Assembly: GCA_016288495.1 (NCBI GenBank)
Contig: JAEEZH010000099.1
Span: forward strand, 1 to 46,213
Reading direction: 5' to 3'
Length of the DNA stretch: 46,213 nt
Source: Lachnospiraceae bacterium
Lineage (GTDB): Bacteria; Bacillota; Clostridia; Lachnospirales; Lachnospiraceae
Under the pieces are notes generated by a model, which made no database searches, was not told the origin of the DNA, and was given only the letters and a program-made list of their open reading frames with translations. Within the stretch, counting starts at the first letter, position 1. Each line of letters begins with the position of its first letter. Position numbers and translations under genes: made by a program. This document shows positions 9,380-18,031 of the stretch, piece by piece.

Positions 9380-10396
9380 TTAATTAAAGCCGAATATCTT
9401 TTGAGACATATTATATACCATGGTGGTTATCTTTCTTCCCACAGGGCCCTTGGTATCGGTGGTCAGTCCCAGGGGGCTCAGCCTCATATGCATGTAAAGC
9501 TTCTTATCGGCCTCCTTGAGATACTTCCACAGTTCCCTGTGTTTCTCCAGATTCTCCGGGGTCCCGGATTTAATGAGGAGGGCGGAGGGCACCGCCATCA
9601 TGATATCCATATAATTCCTCATATAAGATTCCAGATGCTTATTCTCAAACACTCTGCCCGCCATGTAGTCTATCATGCGCTTGGTCACATACAGCTGCTG
9701 GTCGATACGTCCTATCATGACGCTTTCATTCACGCTCTGATCCTCACGTCCGATATAATACCTGTAAAAATTCACATCCAGATAATACATGGTCTTCACA
9801 TAAGGCAGGGGCTCGAATACATACAGATTATCCACGTAAAACGTATGCTTGGGCAGTTCAAGCCCGCATTCCTGCAAAAGCTTTGTCCTGTATATTACGG
9901 AATGCATCAGAAGATAATGTCCCGTCTTGAATCTCTTCGTATCATCCCAGGTAAAGATACAGTTCACGGGCAGGATCTTTTTATAGCGCATTGCCTTTTT
10001 TCTCTCTGCTCCCTGCTTTTCATATACAAAATTGCTGATGAGCATATCCACGCCCCGGCCGTCACGCACCATGGACTTGAGCGTATCCAGGATCTTATCA
10101 TAAGCCTCAGCCTTTACCCAGTCATCGGAATCCACCACCTTAAAATACAGTCCCGTGGCATTTTTGATACCGGTGTTCACCGCTTCTCCGTGACCGCCGT
10201 TCTCCTGATGGATAGCCCTGACTATACCGGGATATTTGCGTTCATAATCGTCCGCCATCTCTCCCGTCCGGTCCTTTGACCCGTCGTCCACTATCAGGAT
10301 CTCCACATCCTCGCCTCCGGGAAGCAAAGACTGGACACAACGGTCCAGATAATCCTGGGAATTGTAGCTGGGAATCGCAATAGTAAGTATTTTCAT
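9380..10396 (-). CDS. Family 2 glycosyltransferase
   Basis: A 338-residue GT-A-fold transferase. The N-terminus MKILTIAIPSYN is followed by VDDGS (Asp37-Asp38), NGGHGEAVNTGI (66-77) and the metal-binding DSDD (89-92), all hallmarks of GT2 enzymes using nucleotide-activated sugars. No membrane anchor is obvious. An upstream in-frame TTG would add six residues, but GGAG lies 12 nt before the ATG at 10396 and the family motif begins there, so the ATG is preferred. It follows argJ by 81 nt and probably shares its transcript. Acceptor and donor cannot be inferred; a surface glycan is likely. Confidence 0.88.
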   Translation of the reverse strand: MKILTIAIPSYNSQDYLDRCVQSLLPGGEDVEILIVDDGSKDRTGEMADDYERKYPGIVRAIHQENGGHGEAVNTGIKNATGLYFKVVDSDDWVKAEAYDKILDTLKSMVRDGRGVDMLISNFVYEKQGAERKKAMRYKKILPVNCIFTWDDTKRFKTGHYLLMHSVIYRTKLLQECGLELPKHTFYVDNLYVFEPLPYVKTMYYLDVNFYRYYIGREDQSVNESVMIGRIDQQLYVTKRMIDYMAGRVFENKHLESYMRNYMDIMMAVPSALLIKSGTPENLEKHRELWKYLKEADKKLYMHMRLSPLGLTTDTKGPVGRKITTMVYNMSQKIFGFN

Positions 10397-10420
10397 AAAA
10401 TCAACTCGCTCCAAAGTCTG

Positions 10421-10434
10421 CCCGCCTGCGCGGG
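10421..10434 (-). other. Small GC hairpin before the GT2 gene
   Basis: CCCGC-CTGC-GCGGG lies between argJ and the GT2 ribosome binding site. There is no T-run, so it is not a terminator; it may shape the mRNA. Confidence 0.35.
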
Positions 10435-10464
10435 ATATACCAACATATCTTATACAACACGTAG

Positions 10465-10488
10465 ACAGATCCTTATATCAGGATCTGT
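10465..10488 (-). other. Stem-loop overlapping the argJ stop codon
   Basis: ACAGATCC / GGATCTGT form an 8-bp perfect stem with an 8-nt loop that contains the argJ stop (10478-10480). No T-run follows on the minus strand, so an RNA-stability or partial-attenuation role is more likely than full termination. Confidence 0.4.
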
Positions 10489-11713
10489 AATCCGCGTTTA
10501 TATTAACATATTCGTGGGTCAGGTCACAACCATAAGCTGTGGCAGCCTCTGTCCCCATATGCATATCCGCAGTAAGTATAACATGCTTCGACGAAAGGAT
10601 CCGGGTAGCTTCCTCCTCAGAATAAACCTGACCTTTTCCCGAAGCATAGATCAAAAGCTCCTCTTTTTTCTCATCATCCCAGAACGTGAGAGTCACCTGG
10701 GCGGGATCAAAGGAAACCCCGGAATAGCCCAGGGCACAGAGGATCCTTCCCCAGTTGGCATCACAGCCATACATGGCCGCCTTGGTAAGGGATGACGTAA
10801 CCACGGACTTTGCAAGGATCCGGGCATTCTCCTTTGTGTCCGAACCGATCACCCTGGCTTCCACCAGCTTAGTGGCGCCCTCGCCGTCCGCGGCCATGGC
10901 TTTCGCCAGATGCAGGCACACGGTGTCCAACATCCTGCAAAAGATCTCATAATCAGCATTCTTTTCACCGATAAAACTGTTTTCAGCCATGGAGTTGGCA
11001 AGAAGTATCAGGGAATCATTAGTACTGGTATCTCCGTCCACCGATATCATATTGAAGGTGTCGACCACCGTCTGTGACAAAGCCTCCTGCATCAGCTTTT
11101 TATCTATGGCCGCATCGGTGGTGATATAGGCCAGCATGGTACACATATTCGGATGTATCATACCGCTGCCCTTTGCCATTCCGGCCATGGTCACTTCTTT
11201 GCCGCCGATCACTGCCCGGCAGACGATCTCCTTGGGCGCCGTATCCGTGGTCATGATGGCTTTCTCAGCCTTATGACCCGCATCCTCATCCGTGGAAAGC
11301 AAGGAAGCGAGGGTCTTTACTCCGGCACACATTTTCTCTAAAGGCAGCTGCATGCCTATGACTCCGGTGGAACCCAGAAGAACGGAATCAACAGGGACTG
11401 AGAGCTCCTGTGAGACAGCCTGCGCCGTCTTCTGACAGATATCAAGGCCCTCATCCCCGGTACAGGCATTGGCTATACCCGAATTTACCACTACCGCATG
11501 AACGGGTTTGTCGCTTCCGGTGATCCTTTTATCCCAGATCACAGGGGCAGCCTTTACCACATTCTTTGTGTAGCAGCCTGCACTGGTGCAGGGTGACTTT
11601 GAAAAGATCATGGCCATATCGTCCCTGCCCTTATACTTTATCTGGGCGGCAGTGGCCGCTGCCGAAAAGCCTGTGGGGGCGGTTATTGAACCGGGTATTA
11701 TCTCTATACTCAT
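10478..11713 (-). CDS. argJ: Bifunctional ornithine acetyltransferase / N-acetylglutamate synthase
   Basis: Arginine-pathway enzyme that moves the acetyl group of N-acetylornithine to glutamate and can also use acetyl-CoA. At 411 residues it is full length. The self-cleavage site is KGSGMIHPNMCTMLAYITTD, in which Thr192 becomes the N-terminal nucleophile of the beta chain; Cys replaces the usual Ala just before it. STGVIG (115-120) forms the oxyanion-hole region. AGGAGA precedes the ATG. No other arg genes are in the window. The repeat island at 11746-11895 lies immediately upstream. Confidence 0.97.
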   Translation of the reverse strand: MSIEIIPGSITAPTGFSAAATAAQIKYKGRDDMAMIFSKSPCTSAGCYTKNVVKAAPVIWDKRITGSDKPVHAVVVNSGIANACTGDEGLDICQKTAQAVSQELSVPVDSVLLGSTGVIGMQLPLEKMCAGVKTLASLLSTDEDAGHKAEKAIMTTDTAPKEIVCRAVIGGKEVTMAGMAKGSGMIHPNMCTMLAYITTDAAIDKKLMQEALSQTVVDTFNMISVDGDTSTNDSLILLANSMAENSFIGEKNADYEIFCRMLDTVCLHLAKAMAADGEGATKLVEARVIGSDTKENARILAKSVVTSSLTKAAMYGCDANWGRILCALGYSGVSFDPAQVTLTFWDDEKKEELLIYASGKGQVYSEEEATRILSSKHVILTADMHMGTEAATAYGCDLTHEYVNINADYRS

Positions 11714-11745
11714 ATTTTTTCTCCTGCTATATTCATGATCATTTT

Positions 11746-11895
11746 AAGATCCTTCGTCACTTCGTTCCTCAGGATGACAAACCGGTACATTCCTCAAAAT
11801 GACAAACCGACACCTTCCTCAAAATGACAAACCGGTACATTCCTGAGAATAACAGAAACAGTTGTCATCCTGAGGGCTATAGCCCGAAAGATCTT
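11746..11895. repeat. REP/BIME-like island: inverted outer arms around a 25-bp tandem repeat
   Basis: Outer arms (about 11746-11778 and 11863-11895) are inverted copies: AAGATC(C/T)TTCG near each outer end and CCTCAGGATGACA near each inner end. Between them are head-to-tail units of exactly 25 bp starting at 11765, 11790 and 11815 (consensus TTCCTCAAAATGACAAACCG plus GTACA), then a decayed unit at 11840. The right arm stops exactly at the stop codon of the gene ending at 11895. Related copies occur at 21955 and 45525. Confidence 0.8.
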
Positions 11896-12512
11896 TACCT
11901 GCGGGTCAGTTCGTATTTTATCTTCGTCTCCAGACAGGTCACCACATCCTGCCTGCGCCTTTCTATATCTCCCTCCGGTATCTCCATATCCAGGATCACC
12001 GCAATGGTGTCTATCATCTGATCATCACACTTTTCCCTTATCCTGCGGAAAACCTCCAGCCTGTCGGAAGCGGTATCTGCGTCCAAAAACTGCGCCAGAT
12101 GAGGCGGTATCTCCGGCTCGTCATCGGGATTGTCCGAAGGCTCTATACCCTGAAGATCCTCATCTATATTCCGTATTTCATCGGCCTTGGCCAGAAATGC
12201 CATGGCGCCCTGAAGCGGCCTGCCGTCGGCGCCGCACCTTAATCCTACGGCTGTGACATCAAGTCCAAGCCCTTCTTTTAACCGTCTGATGACAAAATCC
12301 GCCTGTAAGGCAGTGCAGTCCCCTGCATCTTCTATGATATATTCCCCGAAAAGAGCCAGTCTCTCATCCGGAAGCTCCTTAAGACGGTCTATCTGACCGC
12401 AGGAAATACGGCGGAAGACAACGCCCTTTACAGAAAGCTCCTCTTCCCTTTTCAGAACCAGGTCCGTACATTTCCTTTGATCGTTTGAATAATAAAAAAC
12501 CAGTTTTGACAT
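11895..12512 (-). CDS. Conserved-looking protein of unknown function downstream of holA
   Basis: I do not recognise this 205-residue protein. It looks soluble and acidic, with no signal peptide or membrane segment. The N-terminus MSKLVFYYSNDQRKCTDLVL is followed by an alpha/beta-looking region, an acidic Pro-rich linker (DNPDDEPEIPP) and a helical C-terminal third. The ATG at 12512 is 2 nt past the holA stop (TGATCATG). A TTG two codons earlier is possible but less likely. Tight coupling to holA suggests co-expression, not necessarily a replication role. Confidence 0.7.
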   Translation of the reverse strand: MSKLVFYYSNDQRKCTDLVLKREEELSVKGVVFRRISCGQIDRLKELPDERLALFGEYIIEDAGDCTALQADFVIRRLKEGLGLDVTAVGLRCGADGRPLQGAMAFLAKADEIRNIDEDLQGIEPSDNPDDEPEIPPHLAQFLDADTASDRLEVFRRIREKCDDQMIDTIAVILDMEIPEGDIERRRQDVVTCLETKIKYELTRR

Positions 12513-12514
12513 GA

Positions 12515-13606
12515 TCAACCCGTTATCCTGTATTTTGATGAAAGCGTGAGTACCAGATATTCGGTACCGACACCGTCGCCAAGGCTCCTGCTCCTGCAGG
12601 CACTTTCAATGTCCACGCACTCTTCTGCCGCTTTTTTGATGAGCTGATAGGAACACTTCCCGGCCTTTTCCTCCAGCTTTTTCATGGCAAAAGGCGCTAT
12701 TTTGAAGGCAGCTGTCAGACCCGAAACGTCCTGACCCTTTACCTGAGCCTCCTTCACCATGGCCAGCCTGACATACTGCCGCATGATCAGGATCCTGGTC
12801 TTTTGCTCCGACTCGTTTAGCATCAACAGATCATGATATTTCCCAAGAGCCGCCTCAACTCTTCCGGCCATCATGTCATCGATCATCTCAAAGACCCTGT
12901 TTTCAAAGCTTCTGATGCAGACTGCATCCACTGCTTCCATTGAGACCACCGTCTCATCTCCGAGATAATCGGACAGCTTTCTGATCTCACCTGCCAGAAC
13001 ATCCATATCCCTGCCGCAGCGGTCAATGAGATGCTCGTACACGGCACCGGTAATGCTCTTTCCGTATCTTTTAAATACGGATGATACCCACTTTTGAAAT
13101 TTACCGTCATCCAGTTCGCCTATGACAAAATAACCGCCCATGGCGTCTATGGCTTTGGTATTCTTTTTTCTGGAGTCAACACTCTCCTCAACAAAAATGA
13201 GATGGGTGCTGGTGCAGGGGTCCTTCAGATATCCCGTTAAAGCATCCGGATCTGCGGGATCCTGTTTTGACTGTTCTTCCTCATCACCCGGATCCTTCGA
13301 CTTTGACCTGAAAAAACCCGAACCCTCTACCAGGATCAGGCGATCATCTCTGAAAAATGGCAGAGTGCCTGCCATTTCAACAATCTCAAGAGGATCCGTT
13401 CCGGTCCCGTCATACCGGGTAAAATTCATGGTATCCTTCGGATCCCCCAAAAGAGACAGAAGCTTATCTTTATAAAAGCCGAGAAGATATCCGGACTCAC
13501 CTGTCAAAAGGATCACGGGCGGAAACTCACCGCTCTTTATGACGCTGTCCAGGCGGGAGATATCATTTCGTTTTTCCTGTTTAACCTTGCTGTTCTTAGG
13601 AGGCAT
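12515..13606 (-). CDS. holA: DNA polymerase III delta subunit (clamp loader)
   Basis: Delta subunit of the clamp-loader complex, which opens the beta clamp during replication. The 363-residue protein has the HolA signature: PPVILLTGESGYLLGFYKDK, then MAGTLPFFRDDRLILVEGSGF, GYFVIGELDDGKFQKWVS and a C-terminal helical collar domain ending LVLTLSSKYR. It lacks a Walker A motif, as expected for delta. The ATG at 13606 is preceded by GGGAGAG; an ATG seven codons upstream has no good ribosome binding site. The start overlaps the preceding 100-residue gene by 11 bp. Confidence 0.9.
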   Translation of the reverse strand: MPPKNSKVKQEKRNDISRLDSVIKSGEFPPVILLTGESGYLLGFYKDKLLSLLGDPKDTMNFTRYDGTGTDPLEIVEMAGTLPFFRDDRLILVEGSGFFRSKSKDPGDEEEQSKQDPADPDALTGYLKDPCTSTHLIFVEESVDSRKKNTKAIDAMGGYFVIGELDDGKFQKWVSSVFKRYGKSITGAVYEHLIDRCGRDMDVLAGEIRKLSDYLGDETVVSMEAVDAVCIRSFENRVFEMIDDMMAGRVEAALGKYHDLLMLNESEQKTRILIMRQYVRLAMVKEAQVKGQDVSGLTAAFKIAPFAMKKLEEKAGKCSYQLIKKAAEECVDIESACRSRSLGDGVGTEYLVLTLSSKYRITG

Positions 13607-13898
13607 AATCTCTCTCCCACACCTCATTCAGACGGTCCACTGCCATCCTGACGCCCTCTTCACTGTAAGGAAAATCTTCATGGACGATCTTATCCTCAGG
13701 CGTCTTTTCATAGGAAAAGGGCTCAGGCCATATACTGACGCGGATAATGCCCTTCGCCTTTTCCTCCGGAGATTTTTGGACCACCCACTCCAGCGGCTCC
13801 CTGGCAATGGCATACCTCATTCCCCTGTAGCTCCCGTGAAAACGCTCGCCGTAATCAAAATATTCAAAATGGAAAATGTCATCCCTGTTTATTGCCAT
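13596..13898 (-). CDS. Small conserved-looking protein of unknown function, leaderless candidate
   Basis: A 100-residue soluble protein, rich in aromatic and charged residues (FHFEYFDYGERFHGSYRGM near the start). I do not recognise the family. The C-terminal DRLNEVWERDY overlaps the start of holA, which argues it is a real translated gene. There is no Shine-Dalgarno; instead TATAAT ends exactly 7 nt before the ATG, so the transcript may start at the A of the start codon. It heads the operon with holA. Confidence 0.75.
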   Translation of the reverse strand: MAINRDDIFHFEYFDYGERFHGSYRGMRYAIAREPLEWVVQKSPEEKAKGIIRVSIWPEPFSYEKTPEDKIVHEDFPYSEEGVRMAVDRLNEVWERDYAS

Positions 13899-13905
13899 GG
13901 TAAAT

Positions 13906-13933
13906 ATTATACCCGTTTAACATAAAAATTCAA
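13906..13933 (-). promoter_or_regulatory. Promoter giving a probable leaderless mRNA
   Basis: On the minus strand, TTGAAT (13933-13928), a 16-nt spacer and TATAAT (13911-13906), then ATTTACC and ATG at 13898. A start site 7 nt past the -10 falls on the ATG. Confidence 0.6.
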
Positions 13934-14037
13934 CACAAAACTACTTAAAAATAACTGGCTTAATTCCCCGTTTTATAGTAAAATTATCTGATACGGAAAA
14001 GCCGTTTCACAGGCATGGGACAAAATAAGGATCATAC

Positions 14038-15279
14038 ATGGGACATACTACCGACAGAAACGAATTCAATACCGCCGGCCCCGGAAAAATGACCGATACC
14101 GAAAGGCTGAGGACTGCCATGGAGGAAGTGGAGACAAACAAATTTCTCCCTCTGGATCCCTCCACCTTTGACGATCCTTCCCTGGCTGTCACCTTTAACC
14201 GGATGCTTGATATAATGGCACGTAAAAACAACGAATTCCTGATCAGGCTTAACGATGCCATGAGCAGGATCGGAAACAACAGCAACGTAAAAAATCTTAT
14301 GGATGATCTGGAATCCCAGCAAGAAAGTCTGAAACAGCTTCTGGATGCCAGACAGAGTCTCAGTTTTTCCATGAAAAAGATAGAAGATTCCAGTCTGGAA
14401 ATGCTGGCCCTTTCCAGGCAGATCCGGAATTCCTACGAACCCTGCACCTATGATCTCACCGAAGGTTATGAAAATGTGGATAACTCCCTGGCATCCATAA
14501 AAAGCGTGGTCGACGGTATAAAGAACGGCGAGCTGGATTCCATCAGCGGTGAAGACATGATGGCCTACACCGAGGAATTCGTGTCCACCATGGAGATGTT
14601 TATCTCAGCCATCGAGACCCAGAAGAACTCCCTGAAGGATTCCATTGACAGTCTGAAAAGCCTTAAGGGCAGGATCGAAACCGTCATCAACGATGTGCTT
14701 TTGATCAGCAACACCATGGAAAAACAAAACCATAACACCGCCGTATTCGTCCGCGGTATAGACCAGCTGTCCGAAAGCTATGACGCGCTCTCACTTCACA
14801 GTTTTGACATAGGCGAGCAGCTTTACCGCATTTCCAGGGACGTGGACAACGCCCGGAACGACATGTTCAGAAACAACAGCCGTCCCACGATCCATGACAC
14901 CCTCCGTGTCTATGAAATGGACCACCTGACACTTTCCTGGCGCATATATAATCATATCATGGAGCTGGAGACCCTGAAGATCACCCAGGTAAACAACACC
15001 AACCGCTGTAAATTCGGTCTCTGGAGCGCAGATCCATACCCCTCCGTCCTCATAGGATCCAGCGGACTTAAGCACACCGTTTCGGCCCACGAAACCCTTC
15101 ACCGGCATGCGATAGCCAGTTTTATGGCTAAGGAAGATTATGATATCTCCCTGGCAAAAAAAGAATTCCAGATGACTCTGGAATCCTTTAAGGAATTTCA
15201 GCTCGGAATGGACGAAATGCACACCTTTCTGACTGCAAACGGTTACGAGGACGAGACGCCCCTGTGGAAGTTCAAATAG
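14038..15279 (+). CDS. Cytosolic coiled-coil protein with C-terminal CZB zinc-binding domain
   Basis: A 413-residue soluble protein. Residues 80-270 are mostly helical and coiled-coil-like. The C-terminal third (about 290-390) matches the chemoreceptor zinc-binding (CZB) pattern: His296 in DHLTLSW, Cys324 in CKFGLW, and His351 and His355 in HETLH. CZB domains bind zinc through this 3His/1Cys set and are known as sensors of zinc or reactive chlorine species at the end of chemoreceptors or diguanylate cyclases. Here no methyl-accepting signalling tip or GGDEF is visible, so its output is unknown. AAGGA precedes the ATG. The 3' end overlaps the convergent histidine kinase gene by 8 bp. Confidence 0.8.
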   Translation: MGHTTDRNEFNTAGPGKMTDTERLRTAMEEVETNKFLPLDPSTFDDPSLAVTFNRMLDIMARKNNEFLIRLNDAMSRIGNNSNVKNLMDDLESQQESLKQLLDARQSLSFSMKKIEDSSLEMLALSRQIRNSYEPCTYDLTEGYENVDNSLASIKSVVDGIKNGELDSISGEDMMAYTEEFVSTMEMFISAIETQKNSLKDSIDSLKSLKGRIETVINDVLLISNTMEKQNHNTAVFVRGIDQLSESYDALSLHSFDIGEQLYRISRDVDNARNDMFRNNSRPTIHDTLRVYEMDHLTLSWRIYNHIMELETLKITQVNNTNRCKFGLWSADPYPSVLIGSSGLKHTVSAHETLHRHAIASFMAKEDYDISLAKKEFQMTLESFKEFQLGMDEMHTFLTANGYEDETPLWKFK

Positions 15280-18010
15280 AAGACATAAGCGTCTCGCATT
15301 TCTCCGTATCGATATCGGATATCGCTCCCTTAAGCTCTGTTATCTTTTCTTTTATATCATCCGGATATTCATAGGTATCCAGTTCTCCGGCCACCTGCTC
15401 CATACCATCCAGATCCAGTTCGCCAAGGGCCTTTCTCAGCTTCTCAAAGATCGCCTCTACGGCTCCCCTGTCATATGCATTTTTTGAATTGACGCCTTTG
15501 GCGCCTTTTTCCACATAAGGAGCCAGCTTACCGATATAACCGCGATATCTCTCCAGAAGATCCGGAGTATCTACCCTGATCAGCGCCTCATCCCGGACAT
15601 TTCCCGCCTGTTCCAGCCTGGCTGCCAGATCTGCCAGTTCATTTGCCCCGATCTGTCTGGAGGCGCTCTTAATGGCGTGAACCTCTATGGTATAGTTGGG
15701 CCAGTCGTTGGCATCAAAGAAATTCTCTATCTTCCGGGCCTTCATCTCTATGGTGCGATAGAACTCTTTGAGTATATTCCAAAACAGATTCTCACTTCCC
15801 AGCATATTGATGGCTGCATCCGTATCCAGATCCGCCACATCGATATGTGCGTGCTTTGTCTTTGCTATGCGCTCCAGTTCCTGTGCGGTAGTCACCTTAA
15901 CCTTTTCCGGAGGAAGCCATTGTCTGACCTTTGCCTCCAGTATCTTATATTCTATGGGCTTTGCCACAAAATCATTCATGCCCTCACTTAAGAACATCTC
16001 CCTGGCACCGCTCATGGCGTTTGCCGAAAGAGCTATAATAGGCGTCTCACTGTATTCGGGATGAAAACGCCTGATGACACGGGTGGCCTCCACGCCGTCC
16101 ATCTCAGGCATCATGTGATCCATGAAGATGATATCATAGTGAACCTTATCTATGATGGCCAACGCCTCTTTGGCGGAGAGGACCTTGTCCACATTCATCT
16201 TTAGGGGCTCCAGCAAGCCCTCGGCCACGGTCAGATTGATGGCGTTGTCATCCACCAGAAGCACATTGGCCTCCGGAGCCACAAAAGCATCGGAACGTGG
16301 AGTGACGGAATCCTTTTTTATCTTCCTCTCTTCTATATTGTTAACAAACGGACTTTCCCTGATAAGACGGTCAAGCGAGATCACTGAAACAGGCTTTTTG
16401 GATACCTGCATATACGGAAGATCCTTCCATTCTCTCACATCCGCAAAGGTATCGGCCAGGATCACTCCCTGAACATCCTCATACAGAGGGTTCTTCGGAT
16501 CCACCTCATCCATGATCTCTCTGCTGAAAAGCTTTTGCTCCACTATGGAAAAGACCTTTTTACCGGGATTCTGACGGATGATCTCATCCACCGTGACAAC
16601 AGGCTTGTCGGAATCCGCTGTCAGATCTATAAACTCCACCCCGATCATATCGGCATCCAGCTTAAAGTCCTCGGCCACATCCTTATTTGCAAAAAATCCC
16701 ACCATAATATAATCCGAAGCATTCTCCACCCGGACCGCAGGCGTGGGATCCACTATTTTCTGCGGAAGCGTAAAGGAAAACTTACTTCCCTTACCATACT
16801 CACTCTCCACCTTTATCTTACCGTTCATGGAGTTAAGAAGCTGCCTGACTATGGAAAGACCGAGTCCCGTGCCCTCCACATGCTTGTTCTTTACTGTGTC
16901 CACCTGGGAGAACGAACCAAAAAGCTTGGGAATATCCTCCTGCTTTATGCCTATGCCGCTGTCCTCCACGGAAAAATGAAGGAGCACGGTCTCATCATCC
17001 GTTCTCTCGCATTTCAGAACCAGACGTACGAAACCCTCTTCGGTAAACTTCACCGCATTGTTTGCCAGATTGATCAGTATCTGACGCAGTCTGTTGCTGT
17101 CGCCGTTCATTATACTGGGAATGTTCGGATCCACATCCAGCAGAAATTCAACCGTCTTGTGCATAAGGCGGTTCATTATGATGGTGGATACATCTTTTAT
17201 AACGCCGATGGGCTCGTAATCCTCCGGCAAAATAGCCAGGGTCCCTGATTCTATCTTTGAATAATCCAGCACATCGTTTACGATGTTGAGAAGGGCCTTA
17301 CCCGATGACTTGATCTGCTCCAGATAGCTTCTGGCAGTGGGGGGCATATCCTGACGAAGGGCCATATCCGCCATACCAATCACGGCGTTCATGGGAGTCC
17401 TGATCTCATGGCTCATATTTGCCAGGAAATCACTCTTCATCTTATCAGCCATCTCCAGATCCTTCTTTGCCTGGAGTGCCAGATATTTACCCTCCGCCAT
17501 ATTTGACATGGCTCTTGAGAGCGTATTGATAAAATTCGCGGTACGCCTGAGATCCTCTTTGTCCACTATGCGTACCTTCTGTGCGGCCTCCCAGTAGAGA
17601 TCCTCATCTATCTCCAATTCCCTGGCCGTCCTTTTTATGGCCTCCTCGCGCGGAGGCTTGGGAATGACCTGTCCCCCCGCAAAGCAGCCTATGATCTGCC
17701 CATGCACGGTAATAGGGGCCGTAAAATCCATCAGACCGGCATGACAATAGTAAGCTACTGTCTTTCCGGTCTGAAGTGCTTCTCTTGCGGCATAGCTTTC
17801 ACACTTTTCACAAAGCTTTCCGCCCATTTTTGAATTACGGGTGTGTACAGCGCAAAAATCGCAGAATCTGGTCTGTTTGGTAATGGGCTTGCCATCGGGC
17901 CGGGTGATAAGCGATGCCACTCCGGTCATAGTGGAAAAAGATTCCTGCATCTTCTGTAATATATCCAATTCTATCAGATCCGTGAGCTGTGGCAGCTTTT
18001 CGTTTTCCAT
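15272..18010 (-). CDS. Hybrid sensor histidine kinase: PocR sensor, HisKA, ATPase, receiver, Hpt
   Basis: A 912-residue cytosolic phosphorelay kinase. The N-terminal 120 residues are a Cys-rich PocR-type sensory domain: Cys50, 53, 67, 70, 89 and 109, with CDFC, CEKC and AYYCHAGLMDF. HisKA follows with His201 (NMSHEIRTPMNAVIG), then the ATPase N-box (Asn317), DSGIGI (350-355) and GTGLGLS (380-386). Residues 430-560 look like a receiver that has lost its Asp. The working receiver has LLVDDN (584-589) and Asp631 (FMDHMMPEMDG). The Hpt domain carries His778 (VHAIKSASRQIGA). There are no membrane segments, so the ligand must be intracellular. No DNA-binding response regulator is adjacent. It follows the charged protein gene by 21 nt, with GGGGGA before the ATG. 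Confidence 0.93.
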   Translation of the reverse strand: MENEKLPQLTDLIELDILQKMQESFSTMTGVASLITRPDGKPITKQTRFCDFCAVHTRNSKMGGKLCEKCESYAAREALQTGKTVAYYCHAGLMDFTAPITVHGQIIGCFAGGQVIPKPPREEAIKRTARELEIDEDLYWEAAQKVRIVDKEDLRRTANFINTLSRAMSNMAEGKYLALQAKKDLEMADKMKSDFLANMSHEIRTPMNAVIGMADMALRQDMPPTARSYLEQIKSSGKALLNIVNDVLDYSKIESGTLAILPEDYEPIGVIKDVSTIIMNRLMHKTVEFLLDVDPNIPSIMNGDSNRLRQILINLANNAVKFTEEGFVRLVLKCERTDDETVLLHFSVEDSGIGIKQEDIPKLFGSFSQVDTVKNKHVEGTGLGLSIVRQLLNSMNGKIKVESEYGKGSKFSFTLPQKIVDPTPAVRVENASDYIMVGFFANKDVAEDFKLDADMIGVEFIDLTADSDKPVVTVDEIIRQNPGKKVFSIVEQKLFSREIMDEVDPKNPLYEDVQGVILADTFADVREWKDLPYMQVSKKPVSVISLDRLIRESPFVNNIEERKIKKDSVTPRSDAFVAPEANVLLVDDNAINLTVAEGLLEPLKMNVDKVLSAKEALAIIDKVHYDIIFMDHMMPEMDGVEATRVIRRFHPEYSETPIIALSANAMSGAREMFLSEGMNDFVAKPIEYKILEAKVRQWLPPEKVKVTTAQELERIAKTKHAHIDVADLDTDAAINMLGSENLFWNILKEFYRTIEMKARKIENFFDANDWPNYTIEVHAIKSASRQIGANELADLAARLEQAGNVRDEALIRVDTPDLLERYRGYIGKLAPYVEKGAKGVNSKNAYDRGAVEAIFEKLRKALGELDLDGMEQVAGELDTYEYPDDIKEKITELKGAISDIDTEKCETLMSSI

Positions 18011-18031
18011 TATGATCCCCCGGCACCATTG

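Noticed and set aside
11765..11860. CRISPR array
   Set aside because: The 25-bp units are directly adjacent with no spacers and no cas genes; this is a tandem repeat.
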